Assembly: GCF_000340215.1 (NCBI RefSeq)
Contig: NW_006921538.1
Location: 2,300,651-2,364,650, forward strand
From: Pseudocercospora fijiensis CIRAD86
Lineage: Eukaryota > Ascomycota > Dothideomycetes > Mycosphaerellales > Mycosphaerellaceae
DNA: 64,000 bases
Reading direction: 5' to 3'
The notes under the pieces are model-generated. The model had not been told where the DNA came from. It saw only the letters and a list, made by a program, of their open reading frames with translations, and searched no databases. Below, piece after piece: positions 1 through 13,019 of the stretch. The number at the start of each line of letters is the position of its first letter. Position 1 is the stretch's first letter. The position numbers and the translations under genes are program-made.

Positions 1-204
1 GCGAAGGCCAATAGCTCTACCTATAACGAAGAGGTTAGCTACTTAATGATAATTGCAGCCTTATATGCCCTTTTAATATGCCGGTACTAGATCCGAGCCT
101 GCGGCGTTGTTAGCCTCGACCTTCGTTAACTACGATATAACTACGACGGCGACGAAAATCCTATAGTACTTCTACCGAGAATTATAACGAGATGCTATAA
201 AAGA
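1..204. other. RIP-mutated sequence, unassigned
   Basis: The stretch is poor in CA and TG, rich in TA, and has stops in all frames. I recognise no gene or element in it. Confidence 0.5.
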
Positions 205-885
205 TAAGAAACTATATAGCGGAACCTAAAGCAGTGCGGAACTCGTGCGAGTCGAGACTAATTAGGCTATCCGCCGCGAGTCGGTAGCAGTAACAGTAGT
301 AATAGGATATAGATCTAGTAGCCGAGAGGCTAGATAGGACAAGGAAACTAGATAGCGGAAAGTAAAGCAGTACGGAACTCGTGCGACTCTAGGCCGAGTA
401 GGCTATCCGCCGCGAGTCGGTAGTAGTAATAGTAGTAATAGGATATAAATCTAGTAGCCGGGAGGCTAGATAAGACAAGGAAACTAGATAGCGGGAAGTA
501 AAGCAGTACGGAACTTATACGACTCTAGGCCGAGTAGGGTATCCGCCGCGAGTCGGTAGTAGTAACAATAGCAATAGGATATAGATCTAATAGCCGGGAG
601 GCTAGATAAGACAAGGAAACTAGATAGCGGGAAGTAAAGCAGTACGGAACTTATGCGACTCTAGGCCGAGTAGGGCATCTATAGTAAGTCGGTAGCAGTA
701 ATAGTAGCAATAGGATATAGATCTAGTAGCCGGGAGGCTAGATCGGACAAGGAAACTAGATATCGGAAAGTTAAGCAGTGCGGAACTTATACGAATCGAG
801 GCTAAGTAGGCTATCTATAGCGAGTCGGTAGCAGTAGCAGTAGCAGTAGAATACTAGGATAGTAGCTAGGACAATAATTTTAACT
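205..885. repeat. 136-bp tandem repeat, five copies
   Basis: The landmark AAACTAGATAGCGG (variants AAACTATATAGCGG and AAACTAGATATCGG) recurs at 209, 345, 481, 617 and 753, exactly 136 bp apart. Every unit also has a GAGTCGGTAG block and a GTAGTAAT-like run. Copies differ mostly by C/T and G/A changes of the RIP type. No long open frame crosses the array, so it is a minisatellite-like repeat inside transposon debris. Confidence 0.9.
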
Positions 886-2809
886 AGTAGTAGCTAAACT
901 CTTCGGCACTACATTAATCTACATTAAGGCCTATCGCGATAAAATGCATAGGCATACGTATCTATAATCAAATTAGTCGCTATGTATACCGGAATGTTTT
1001 AAGTTACTTCTAGGTAATTCGACAATCCGCGAAAGCGTAGTTGCCGCTAGTATATAGGATATAGGTCAGTCTAGCGCTAACCGAGCGTCTAACACGAAGA
1101 CGGTAATACTGGAAAATAGCATCGTAATATAGTAGGATATAAGTTTGATATGTTAATAGTATTACCGAAAAGTGTAGGCTAACTCTAAGATGCCGAGTCG
1201 TAGTATTAATCCGCCCCTAAATTATTAATCGACCCCGAACTTAGCAACCCTATATATAAATAATATATATGTCTATACTAGACTAGCAGTGCTCGCACGC
1301 TATCCTGCGATAGCATACAATACTACCTTAAGCCGACCGTAGTAAACGTTTATCGTGCTACTTAGAGTTAGCGGTAGCTAAACATTCGAGTTATAGTAAA
1401 ACGTACTTCTCTAGATACTATCGATATACTGCTTATCTACGCCGCGGACTAAAGCAATAGCACGATCCTTACTAGCGTCCTAGTCTAATATACTGCCGTC
1501 CGGAAACATAATATAGTCGGCGAGCTTAGTATTAGCTAGAACTAGATCGCATAGGAGGTATGTAAACTAGTCTTCTAGGTACGAGCGATCGAGTAGCAAA
1601 TCCTTATTAGCGAACTAGCCTGTAAAATAGAAAGAGGCACTAGTAGTAGTATAATTGCTACCGACTAGAAAACAGTAGACGCGAGCATTGTTACCCTCCC
1701 CGGCCTACTAGTATAGAAAGCCGATCAACTCTAGGTTATAACCTACAATATCCTATTAAGTATAGGCGAGCGAGTAGGTAATACCCGGCTAAAGCACCTA
1801 TATCGATACGATTAGCTCTAGATCTCGCTACGTCGAAGATACAGTCTAGTATAAGGGCAATTCGACCCCGACCGGAAACACACCTAGCCGACCTTAATAC
1901 CTAGAACCCTAAAGCGGGTTAGAGCCGCGGGCTCTAGCTAATAGAATAGTGCTATTAGCTAGGGAGCGGATAACTAGCGCACTATCCCTAGAGCGACGCG
2001 AGACCCGATACTTAGCTGCGCTAGAGGTTAAGACATAGGATAATATTAATAAGTCGGCGTGTAGGTCTGTATAATAGCGTGTATGTGATAGCGTATATGT
2101 AATGGCGTGTGTATAAAAATCAAATAGAGTCGACAGGATAAGGCTTTATACTTCTATCTAATAGGCGTACCGACAGGGTGGTCGTAACTGCTACGAGTCT
2201 TAGAGGCCTTAGATTTAACATAAACCGCTTATTAGATGCCGCCTTAAACGACGTCGTTACTAAGTCGGCTAAGCAATACTTACTAGTAGTCACTCGAGCG
2301 CTATTCGTTCACTTTGCTTAGGAATACAACCTAGCTATAATATAACTAGAGCAAGCCTTAGTAGTACTGGGCGAATTTAACGTAATTAATAATACTACGG
2401 GGCAGTATCAAACCGGAGCAATGCTACTCCTATACGTATACAGAATTGAACATATACAACGCATTTTACGGTATAATATATAGGCCTTAGGGCGTTAGAA
2501 GTAACGTAGAAGTCTAGTCGAAGTATAGTACGGTCGTTTATATTTAGTATTAATTTTCCGATTAGTCCTAACTAGTAGCCGAGTCGGACGGCGAGTCGGT
2601 ATACAAATCAGTATTCAAATATTATCGCAAGAGGCGCTAGTAGAGTAACATTAAGTTAGTATAATCGAACGGGATAAATCTAAGATTTTGCCGAATCCGC
2701 GGGCTACGAATCGACATCGAGTCGGACCCCGACTTATACCTAACTTCGTAGTAGTAGAGCCTTAGTAACTTCGTATACGTCGATACACGGCAACCCTATA
2801 GTAGCTATA
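886..2809. other. RIP-mutated repetitive DNA, no identifiable gene
   Basis: All frames are closed by TAG and TAA. The composition has the RIP signature throughout. A short palindrome, TAGCTAATAG/CTATTAGCTA with a 7-nt loop, sits near 1,937-1,963. It may be the left, non-coding part of the Plavaka-like element that follows, but I see no terminal repeat that proves this. Confidence 0.4.
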
Positions 2810-5800
2810 GCACTAGCGCCTATTATCGAAAGCTAACTATATGCATAGTAATGTCTTACTATATCGAATGCGGGTTATACAACCGGCTGCTTAAAAGCTC
2901 CTACGGCTATAAGTAATACAGAAATAAGTGCGAGAAACGCGTCGTACTAAAAGAATTTGCCGAGCACGATTCTACTATAAACAATACCGCGAAGCGAGCC
3001 CGACTTAACTTATATACGATCTAAGGTAGTAACTAAAGCGCCGAACAAGCCGACGACAGATCGACACTAGAAGGCATATAGCAAGACGTAAATAAAGAAG
3101 GCACAATAGAAGCTATTCTAGCAACGACATTAACGCTAATAGTACTAGCGCTATAGGAAGACAAGGGAAGTGTAGATAGCATTAAATAGGATAGATATCT
3201 TAAATCACCGGAATTCGATATATAGGATAGCCTAGCGGACGAAGACGAAATAGAAAGCGTATAGGCAACTGCCGCCGGAACGATAATAACGCTAGGAAGC
3301 TAGAAGTCAATAAGATTACGGCTAATACTAAAAGGCTACCGTACCGCGGATAATATCGATGTATTTACCGAATACACTAGCCGTACCGCTAGCAAGCCTA
3401 TAGCTAGGTATAGCATAATTACAGTTTAGTATAGTAGAGTGAATACAAGCGCCTAATCTATAAGCAGCGTTGAAATACGAATACAAGATACTTCGGGCGA
3501 GTACGGAACATTTAAGTTACTGTTCGATATAAGCTTTGCGCAATTCTTAAAGAAAGAGAGAATATCCGGATATGCAATTGCGAGGCTTTTCGAAGACGAG
3601 AGGCTAGTACTACTATACGATCTACTAAGCTAGAAAAGTATAAAGGCTATAACGTCGAAACTGCGAGCCGGCGGTATACTACTATCGAGGGCATTAGGTT
3701 AAATAAAGGTTCGAAAGCTATGCCTTCCGACAAGTCGAACGGGTTGCGGTAGTACGGAGCTAGTACTACGATGCCGATCCGTTAAGAAAGCAGTAATGTT
3801 CTTAATAGGTTATAGTAGCTTTAGGAATAATCTAGTATATAAGCTATATCGAGCGTAGACGACTAACGACCTACTATAGCGAATCTACTCTAATATAGCG
3901 TTAGCAGACTAGTAGTAGGATACCTAGAGTAAGATAAACATAGACGGCGCAACGATCGTACCTCTAATCGTATTAACCGATAAAACGCAGATAACTAACT
4001 ACTAAGGTAACTTAATAGCATACCCTATATACCTTACTATCGGAAACCTATACGTACGAGCACGCAACGCGAATAATAGACCCGGTACGATCTTACTAGG
4101 ACTACTACCGGTCGTTAAGGATAGCGATAGTTTCACTAAAAACAGTGTATATTATATGTCGATAGTATATATATTTCGCTCTGCTATAAAAGCGGCCGAC
4201 GGCGAGGGCTAGGACATTATATACGTAGATAGCGCGACGCGTAGGTACTTTCTAATCTTAGTAGTAATATTAGTAGACTATAAAGAGCAAGTTGCAATTA
4301 CCGGAGTTAAGACAAACATATATTGCCTAAGTTGCCTAGTGCACCCGATAGAACGAGAGCACCTCGATATTATAGCAGAATAGCGGTTATATAAATCTAC
4401 GAAGCAGCGACATCTAAGGCAACGTAAAGGCGAATATATAGCGAAGGATCCGTAGAACGTCTACAATATCGATTGCTTTATATAGCGCTAGAAACACGTC
4501 GATATATACCGGTCTTTAGTAGTAGACATACTGCACTAGCTACTAAAAGGAGTGCTAATATACGCAATCTAATAGACTACGGACCTACTAGTAGACAAGA
4601 TAAGCTATATAAAAACGAGGAGATACCGACTAGTTACCGACTCGACCCCGAATAGGGGCCTATCTACTAAAACAAGAAAGCTAGGGAAAACAGTAGTATA
4701 AGGGATTATCGACACGATACTAGATAGACGGTTCGCGTATATGCCCGTATATACTAATCTTCGCAAGTTCTGCTACTACTTAGCAGTTACTTAGTAGATA
4801 GGCTAAGAGTAGCAAAGCGTCCTACGAGTCTTATTAGTTGTATTTATACTACTACTCGAAGAGGTCCGTTAACCGTAGGCGATAAGATTTCTGCGTATAC
4901 TAGTAGACTTTACCGTTCTAGCGATATATAGATGCTATAACGACAAAACAGTTAAGTATCTTAGGATAGCATTATACCGGATAAACGAATAGAAGAATGT
5001 GTTTCGCCTATATAGGGTAATAAAGGTATAGAAGAGGGCCTAGCGGGAGGCGAAGGCTGCTACGCGAAGAACGAACGACCTAAATAACGACGATGCAGTT
5101 ACAATAAACAAGGACGACGAAGCTAACGAGCTAATAATAACACAAATAGAAGGGCACTTTAACATACCGAAATTCTACGGTATAATATATGCCCTAAGCT
5201 GTATTGAGACGTTCGGCAATCTTCTAGACTTAAATACTAGCCATTTCGAGCACAAACACTATAAACTACTAAAGCTTGCATTTCGGCTAATAAACAAGAA
5301 GCCTAGCTAGGAAGAAAGTATACTAGATAGCGATGCTAACAGATTAAACATACAGGCCGAAGACGACAAAGAATATATAGCAATCCCTACAAATGCTCGC
5401 ACTATTAAGGAGTATACGCAATAGCTAATAATGCTAACTATAGCACGGCTAGTAGAGGATATCCTAGGATACTAGCCCGAGAAATAGAGGGACGGAAAGA
5501 AATCGGTTAAGTAGATTACGATAAGGGAGGCTATAGCTGTAATAGAAGAGAACTTAGGTCGCGACTTCTAATAAGCGATTGCGGTATTCGTACGGCAATA
5601 GGGTGCCTACGATAAGAATAGCGCATTAAGCACCGCAGCCGACCCTAACGATATCGTAACGGACTATACATACGTCCTAGATATAGAGATCTGCTTCTAC
5701 GGTAGAATCCGATACTAGAAGCCTACGGGTAAGGATATAGAACATCCTAACGCAGTAGCAGCCGACTTCGCGAGATGTATACTAAACTAGGAGGGGCTCT

Positions 5801-6420
5801 ACGGCAACAGACGTTATGATTTTATATAGGTATAGGAATATAACGTTAATTGTGTAGAAACACCTAATAAATTAGCGGTTCGATTCGGCGGTCGCCTACT
5901 AGCTTAACTAAAGTACGTAATCTCGATTAACATAGAAATAGGAATCAAATATAGGAAGGGGCTTAGGACGAAACGGAGGCCCGTTATAGGCGTTTTTATT
6001 AAGCTTTACGACTATATTAACGACAAGAGCGAGTACAAGGATGCGCATAGTCTAACGACAATCCGGCTACGGCGTCTTTTACCGTACTATAGTAGACTTA
6101 AAGGGCGACGGGTATATAGCCTACTACTAGTCTATTACACATTATACGCTATGCCCGTAGACGAAGGCGCCCCGTATAGGACTCGCTATATTAACAGTAC
6201 AGTTGATTTCGAGACGTATAATACAATTTACGACGAGGAATAAAAGGATAAGGAAATGCGAGCTATAAAGGCTTACGGGCGAGTAATAAAAAGGCAACGT
6301 GCCGTATAGAGTATATAGAAATCGTACCTCCGAAACACAGAGGACAATAATACTAAGGCGGCGAAGAATGATTTTACAGTTCATAGAGAACGTGTAAGAC
6401 AGGATATAGCGACATATAGT
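2810..6420 (+). pseudogene. Degenerate Plavaka-type (CACTA-like) transposase
   Basis: Reading through RIP stops gives, in order: a Cys/His cluster near 2,870-2,940; a block near 3,950-4,110 of the type 'P-L-I-x-x-x-D-K-T-Q-I-T-N ... YPIYLTIGNLYVRARN'; a block near 4,180-4,345 with YFLILVVILVDYKEQVAITG; a block near 4,494-4,560 of the form HVDIYRSL..DILH.LLKGV; and near 5,150-5,220 a block HFNIPKFYGI...IETFG. These are the successive conserved blocks of fungal Plavaka transposases, which belong to the CACTA/EnSpm cut-and-paste group. The longest uninterrupted frame is only about 60 codons, and TAG/TAA replace Gln and Trp codons. Both ends are approximate. The assignment rests on recalled family motifs, so a profile search against the Plavaka domain would settle it. 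Confidence 0.7.
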
Positions 6421-6620
6421 AACGACGGTTAATATAACAGTAATACACTTGAAACTATAGTACTACTAGTATATTCTAGTTTAGACCGAGTCGACTAATA
6501 CGACCGAGTCGACGAGTCGATAAGTATTGATATAGTACTATACGAATGGTATAAACACTACTAACGACTGCGACTGCGAGCGACCTAGAGCGATCCTATA
6601 TATATAAAAATTTACCGTAT

Positions 6621-6750
6621 CGATCCTATCGATCCTATCGATCCTAAGCGATCTAGGCACGAGTCGGGTCGCGACTCGGTCGCTTAGGATCGCTTAGGAT
6701 CGCTTAGGATCGCTTAGGATCGCTTAGGATCGATAGGATCGATAGGATCG
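6621..6750. repeat. Inverted repeat built of 10-bp units
   Basis: The left arm, 6,621-6,649, is made of CGATCCTAT and CGATCCTAAGC units. It is a perfect 29-bp reverse complement of 6,722-6,750. Between them lie an apex, CGAGTCG..CGACTCG (about 6,660-6,678), and four further direct copies of CGCTTAGGAT. Short subterminal repeats in both orientations are typical of CACTA-type transposon ends, which fits the Plavaka transposase upstream. That link is inference. Confidence 0.85.
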
Positions 6751-6779
6751 ACGCGATTAGAAAAAAAGTTTTCGTAACG

Positions 6780-8060
6780 AAGTGCCTACTAAAGTGCCTC
6801 CTACTAAAGAGCCTACTAGAGAGCCTATTAAAAAAGAACCTATAATTCTAGGTAATAATCTGGAATTGCCTGTTAACGACATTCTTAATAATATTGTTAA
6901 TCGACGATATAGCTAGCTAGCCTTTAGCCCTTAACTAGTAGGGAGACTTTAAGAAGCTACTTAAAACAGACTTACTGCCCTACGTTAAGAACAATAGCTA
7001 AAGGATAATCTCCTCGAGATTCGCCGCCTATAGGAAGCCCTAACAACTAGTACCGAGCCGATAATAGGGCCTTCCTTACTATTAGTCCTAATTCAAAAGA
7101 AGGATGCTAAGCTTAAGGACTATACCGTATTTAATAGCTCTAGCCGAAAGCAGTATAACGATTATATTCGTAACTATAAGCTTGACTAGCGCAATGCACT
7201 AAGAGCGCTACTAGACGACTATTCCTTAGTCGTACACGCTATACAGTATATTAATAGCGACCTAAAACGTATATAGGATAACTATTTTAATTCCCTTTAC
7301 GACTAGACCGCTATTTAATAGCAAGACTATAAGACCGTTATGCTAAACACCCTTAGAAACCCTATACTAAGGTAATAATATGCTTAGGACTAGTACCTTC
7401 GAGCTAAACAGAAGACTAATCAATCGGCTCGCTTATTTAAAGCCTATTTAAAGACCCTCGAAGATAACCTTCCGGCTAAAACCGACTCTATATAGATCTC
7501 CGAAATACGCCCTAAACTAAGGTAGGAGCTTGTCCTTAAATTAGACCGCCGCCGTGTGTTCGAACAGGCTAATCTTACGCGAATTCAATTTATAATCGAA
7601 GTAGAAACTATAGAGCGTATAGTATAGCTATAGTAACGGTTAGAATCTAAGATACGACTATCTACTAACCGTAGCCGCGGTAGAAACCAAGGAGGAAGTA
7701 CTCCCTAAACGAACACTGCTAATAATAGAAACAGTAACGACTACTAACGTAGAAGAGGTAGGGGCCGATACTACGGTAGAAACCCCTAGCGAGGAAGAGG
7801 GCAAGGAAGGGGCTCATTTCTATATACCCCTAATCGTTTATTAAATTCTAGCACTAATCCGAGCGGACCTAGCAGCGCCCTAACTAGATACAAGTGCTTT
7901 AATTATAATAGCACTACTCATTTACTAAGCTAATATAATAGGCCTCGAGACTAGGCCCGAGTCGATCGTACTACCGCCGAATACCGAAAGCGCCTCTTAG
8001 CCGCTAATGCTACCCCTATTAGCCCTTCTAACTATTCGAAAAAAGAATAAGCGCCGCACT
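6780..8060 (+). pseudogene. Gypsy-1 gag remnant with CCHC zinc knuckle
   Basis: A gag-like polypeptide can be followed through many RIP stops. The zinc knuckle near 7,890-7,935 reads C-F-N-Y-N-S-T-T-H-L-L-S-stop-Y, which is the CX2CX4HX4C pattern with two Cys turned to Tyr (TGC to TAC). A basic, Arg-rich stretch follows. Gag would form the nucleocapsid of the cytoplasmic particle. The gag frame and the pol frame downstream differ, consistent with a frameshift or separate translation. The N-terminus is not defined. Confidence 0.65.
8005..8021 (+). repeat. Truncated copy of the 25-nt palindrome
   Basis: TAATGCTACCCCTATTA lies between the gag zinc knuckle and the protease region of Gypsy-1. It has the outer parts of the recurrent 25-nt motif and lacks 8 nt from its centre and right arm. 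Confidence 0.5.
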
Positions 8061-11000
8061 AACTATTAGCCTTGTACGGCGTAAGACTATCGACATTGTG
8101 CTAGCTATTATACGTACCTGTCTCGTATCGGATACGTATAGAACTAACTACAAGACTAAGGTTACACTAGATCTAGGAAATTTAGTTAGTGCCCTTATTA
8201 GCTATCGCCTAGCTAAGCAATTAGACCTTCGACAACTGCCTAGGACTAACCTGCCAACCCTTGCTTAGTTTAATAACGCTCGGCACTTAACCTACGGAGC
8301 CTACTATATCTATATAGCCCTAAGAGACGACCTCGGTAATAAGCGCCTACTAAACTTTACTGCCTACGTAGTAGACATAGACAGCCTCCTATCTAACATT
8401 GTTATTAGCAACCCTGTTCTTAAGTACTATACTATAGTTATAGACTTAGGCAGTTAACAATAGCGATTTAGAATCGCTAGGAAAGAGGATATTAAACATA
8501 TCGATGTTAGCGAGTGCTCTAACGATATTAGGGTCCTGTTTATTAGCAACCTAATACTAGCCTCCGCCTTAGCTAATCTAACTGCCGATTTGCTCGGTAG
8601 TAATAACGATGAACCTATGCCCCCTAATAATCCTAATTAGCTTACTCGCACACTAGAGCCTATCCGAGAGACCTATATTAATGTGTTTGAACACTACCTA
8701 GCATCGATATTGCCTATGTTTAAAGAGACGGATTATAAGATTAATATTATAGAGGGCAAGGAGGTTCCTTTTAGTCCCCTCTACAACCTTAGTAAACGAG
8801 AGCTTACTATGTTACGTAAGTACCTAGAGGAAAACCTAGCTAATAGTCGCATTCGGTATAGTAACAGCCCTACTAGCGCCCCTATCCTATTCGTACTAAA
8901 GAAGGATAGTAGCCTACGCCTATGTGTCGACTATCGTAGGCTTAACGCTATTACTATTAAAGACCGCTGCCTACTCCCGCTTATTAATAAGACCCTTAAC
9001 CGCCTTTCTAGTACCTACTACTATACTATATTAGACATTAAGGACGCCTATTACCGCATCTGTATTCGCAAGGGCGATAAATAGAAGACAGCCTTCCGTA
9101 CTCGCTATAGCTATTTCGAGTACTTAGTTATACTATTTAGGCTAGCTAATGCCCCTATAACATTCTAGTCCTATATTAATCGGGCCCTTTCGGGCCTATT
9201 AGACTATCTCTGTATAGTTTACCTAGATAACATCCTAGTTTATACACATTTACCTAATATTGTAGAACACTAGGCTGTAGTACGTAAGGTCCTCGACCGC
9301 CTATAAGCCTATAGACTATATTGCAAACCTTCTAAATGCACCTTTGCTGCTAAAGAGGTATTATTCCTCGGCTTCCTCGTATTAACCGAGGGTGTTAAGG
9401 CTAATCCTAATCGGATTAAGACTATTACTAAGTAGCTAATACCTACTAGTATTAAGGAGCTTTAATCGTTCCTCGGCTTCGCTAATTTCTACCGCCGTTT
9501 TATTAAGGGCTATTCGAGGCATATAATACTATTAACTAAGCTTACTAAGACTAAGGCAAACCCTTCTAGAGAGTTCAGGTAGACTAACAAAACACAAGCC
9601 GCTTTTAACGGTCTAAAGAAGCGATTTACTAAAGTCCCCTTATTATACTATTTCGTACTAAGCAAGCAGATCCGAATTGAGACTAACGCTTTATAGTTCG
9701 CTATATCGGCTATTATGTCCTAGCAATCAGATAATAACTATTACTAGTACCCGATTGCCTTCTTCTCGCGGAAGATAATTAATGCTAAGCGTCGCTACGA
9801 GACCTACGAGCAAGAGCTCCTAGCTATTGTCGAGGCCTTTAAGTATTAGAGGCACTACCTCGATAGGGCTTAATATACAATATAGGTCTATATAGACTAT
9901 AACAACCTCCGTAGAATCACGAAGGTTACTAGGGTTATAGGTCGATAGGCTAGATAGGCCGTCTACCTCGCTAGGTTTAATTTTAATGTATTATATCGGC
10001 TAGGCGTAAGCAACCCTGCTAATAGCCTATCGAGGCGACCTAATTACGATAGCGAGACCTAACATATCAATTCTTTGTTTCTAACCCTGCAGTATAAGAT
10101 TGCTATAGCCCGTATTGTTAATAAGCAAGCGTAGGATAAGCGGCTTACCGGACTCCGCGACGGCTTAAAGCATATTAATACTCTTGCTATATTAATAGTG
10201 CGTGTTAAGGCAAGGGCTAAGGACACAGATAGGAGAAGTTATAATAACTCCCTAGTCGATATCGCTATATATAGTAATAGCGATTAAAGCACTAATATAG
10301 TTAATCCGGCTGCTAGTACTATTAGATATATATAATACGTACCTCGTTTAATAGCGAGGGTGCTATTAAATAACCTTGCAAATAGGGATAGTCAATCGTT
10401 TATAGATAAGCTATTACGTGCTTAGTAGTGGGACGCCTTTACTACTAAACGTATCGACAAGCTTGTAAGTAGGCGAAAGACTCGATCTAGCAAGAGTAAC
10501 AACAATTAGTCGATCGACGACAAGGGTTACTTAAAGTTTAAGGGTAGATACTATGTCCCCGCTAAACAATCGATTAGATAAGAGCTTCTTAAGCGATACT
10601 ATAATAGTAAGCTTGCCGGTTACTATAGTATAGAGAGGTCGCACGAGCTACTATCGCGTATATACTACTAGCTAAATAGTAAGCGGGATATAAAGGACTA
10701 CGTAAACACGTATGCCGTATACTAACGTATTAAGGCACTAAAGCATTAGCCTTTTAGCGAGTTGTCCTCTTTACCAATCCCTTACAAGCCATTTACAGAG
10801 CTTATAATAGACTTTATTATAGGCCTTCCGCCTGCTAAGCGTAGAGGTAGTAAGGACGTATATAATGCTATCCTTGTTATAGTAGATCGATTTACTAAAG
10901 GCGCTCGATACATCCCGGCGCGTAAGGATTAGACTGCTATTAATATAGTAGAGGCGCTATAGACTAACATCTTCTATACCTATTAGGGAACCCCTAAGGG

Positions 11001-11937
11001 GATAGTCTCCGATAGGGGCTCGATATTCATATCGTACTATTAGAGCGAAATATGCCTATAGCTAAGACTAAAGTATCGGCTATTAACAGCCTTCTATCTA
11101 TAGACTAACGGTTAAACAGAGAGACAGAATGCTACCCTATAGTAGTACCTACGTAGCTATATTAATAAGAACCCCGATAACTAGGTCAATCTCCTATAAC
11201 TAGCCGAATTCGTATATAATAACAGTGTCTACTTATCTACTAAGGTGTTACCTTATTTCGCTATAATAGGAAGCAACCCTACGCTACTATAAGACCCCCT
11301 ATCGCTCGAGGCCGAGCGCAAGGAAAGGGAAGCGGGTCAACCTAAGACACTAGCGGCTATTAAGAGGGTTTAAAAGATGCGAGAAATTTACGCTAAGATA
11401 GCTAATAAACTAGTAAAGGCCTAGGCCTATTAGAAGGCCTACTATAACAAACACCACCTTCTAATAACCTTTAAGCAAGGCGACCTAGTTATGCTTAGCA
11501 CGAAGAACCTCCGTATCCGCAAACACCCCTCGCCTAATAGCAAAACAAGGCCTAAACTCGCACTAAGGTATATTAGCCCTTTCTGTATCCGAGAACCTAG
11601 GGGCACCTAGGCCTATTAGTTATAGCTTCTACCTTATTATACTATCTATAACACCTTCTATATATCCCTCCTTAAGCCGTACTACCTACGCGAAGGGGAT
11701 GAAGCACCTACTAAATCCGAGGACATACTAGCTAATAGTAAAGAACTGTAGTCTATAGAACGTGTCCTAAAGCACTAGACTAGACAAGGCAAGAAGGAAT
11801 ACCTATTAAGGTAGTAAGGCTATTTACCTAAATAGGACTCGTAGGAAGCTAAAGCCTCTTTTAAAGATATAACTAAGTTGTTAGATAAGTATTAGACTAG
11901 TATAAAGAATAAGAAGAAGGCTAAGGGCCTATAATAT
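8060..11937 (+). pseudogene. Gypsy-1 pol remnant (PR-RT-RH-IN-chromodomain)
   Basis: RT is clear: open codons 8,683-9,084 with SPLYNLSKRELTMLRKYLEE and LRLCVDYRRLNAITIKDR, continuing after a TGG-to-TAG stop into KTAF.TRY..FEYLV. The catalytic YLDD has become YLDN near 9,218 (GAC to AAC). RNase H follows near 9,670-9,850. The integrase core lies near 10,780-11,250 and includes 'IIDFIIGLPPAKR'-like and DRFTKGARYIP blocks. The C-terminus has a chromodomain with RVLKH.TR.GKKEYL and GYLPK.DS.E near 11,760-11,870, typical of chromoviruses that target heterochromatin. It is inactive. Confidence 0.8.
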
Positions 11938-11947
11938 CGCCTAGGAA

Positions 11948-11972
11948 TAATGCTACCCCCGGGGTACTATTA
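11948..11972 (+). repeat. 25-nt palindrome at the end of Gypsy-1 pol
   Basis: The left arm TAATGCTACCCC is joined through C to GGGGTACTATTA. It lies a few codons after the chromodomain. Its ATG is in the pol frame. Confidence 0.85.
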
Positions 11973-12755
11973 GCTAACTAATTAGAGGCCAGCAAACTAG
12001 GACAATAAGACTATACTACTATAGTAAACGCGCACCGAGTGTTAACAAGCGCGCTATAACGCGTTAACTATCCGCTGCTCTTTTAGGAAACTGCCTCTCT
12101 ACTAACGCGCCCTATAAGGCCCTTCTCCTAGTATTTAGGTCCCCCTCTTGTTCCCTTATTCTATCGAGGCCTCGAGGCCTAGGCAATCGGCGAGGACGGC
12201 GCGGCCGGCGCGGCTATATTAGTAATAGTATTGCGGAGTGTATTACTATTAAGAAAGGACGGATACGGCTATATTAGTAACAGTGTTGCCGAGTTGTTAT
12301 TAGTTAAAGAAGGAAGTTAGAAGAAGGTAAAGTTAGCGCTAAGACGACTAGCGCCGCTATTATTAAACATTACCTGCTATTACTACTACACTTATAGAGA
12401 CAACCTTGCCTATACTACGAGCCTAAGGCACCTTTAATTAAAACTTTAATTAAAACTTTGAGGCCGAGTCAAAACTCTAACTAAGTTAAAAGATTGAGCG
12501 ACTAATAGACTAACTAAGGGCAAAAACTATAGAGCTAAGCTAGCCGGGGTCGATCTTGCGGACAATAGGTTACTCCTCGATCTTTCCGACCCTTTAAGCG
12601 AGGCGAACCTTAACTATTATACTTATAATAGCCTTTACCTATAGAAACTAGAAGAACTGAGTTTTTTAAAAAGATATAGTTAGTTAATACTTAAAGGCTA
12701 CTAAACCTAACTAATTTAGGCTAGTAAAACTACGATAGCAAATAATAACCCTCGG

Positions 12756-13019
12756 AAGCGGACAAACCCTCGGGAGCGGACATTGCTAGGTCTTTTAAGA
12801 GTAGACGCAAAGAACTCGGTACGATATCACTTAGAGCGGAGGCAGGGCTGCAATACCTCGTACGTCTACCTATTATAGTAGGGAAGACGCGCTTGTATTG
12901 TAATTAGTCGAAGGCCCTTAATTCTTATAGATATATATTACTTTATAGTTTATTATATATAGGGATAGCGCAGTTAGAAGTTAGACATTGTATTAGAAGG
13001 TGAGGTTTGATATAGTTAC
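12756..13019. other. RIP-mutated spacer, no gene
   Basis: This stretch between Gypsy-1 and repeat copy A has no recognisable coding sequence. Confidence 0.5.

Larger units (their letters stand above)
6760..12755 (+). mobile_element. Gypsy-1: RIP-degraded Ty3/Gypsy chromovirus
   Basis: The order is gag with zinc knuckle, protease-like region, reverse transcriptase, RNase H, integrase and a C-terminal chromodomain, all on the plus strand. From RT (frame starting 8,683) to the chromodomain (about 11,935) the frame is constant, so damage is almost entirely by substitution. I could not find its LTRs. The 3' limit of 12,755 is where similarity to Gypsy-2 (about 29,805) ends. Positions 11,975-12,755 are a non-coding 3' region shared with Gypsy-2. 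Confidence 0.8.

Noticed and set aside
205..885. CRISPR-like array
   Set aside because: The whole 136-bp unit repeats with no unique spacers, and the DNA is fungal.
6142..6384. 80-codon minus-strand frame in the Plavaka region
   Set aside because: It is antisense to the decayed transposase C-terminal region; its hydrophobic composition is a product of RIP-altered complement codons.
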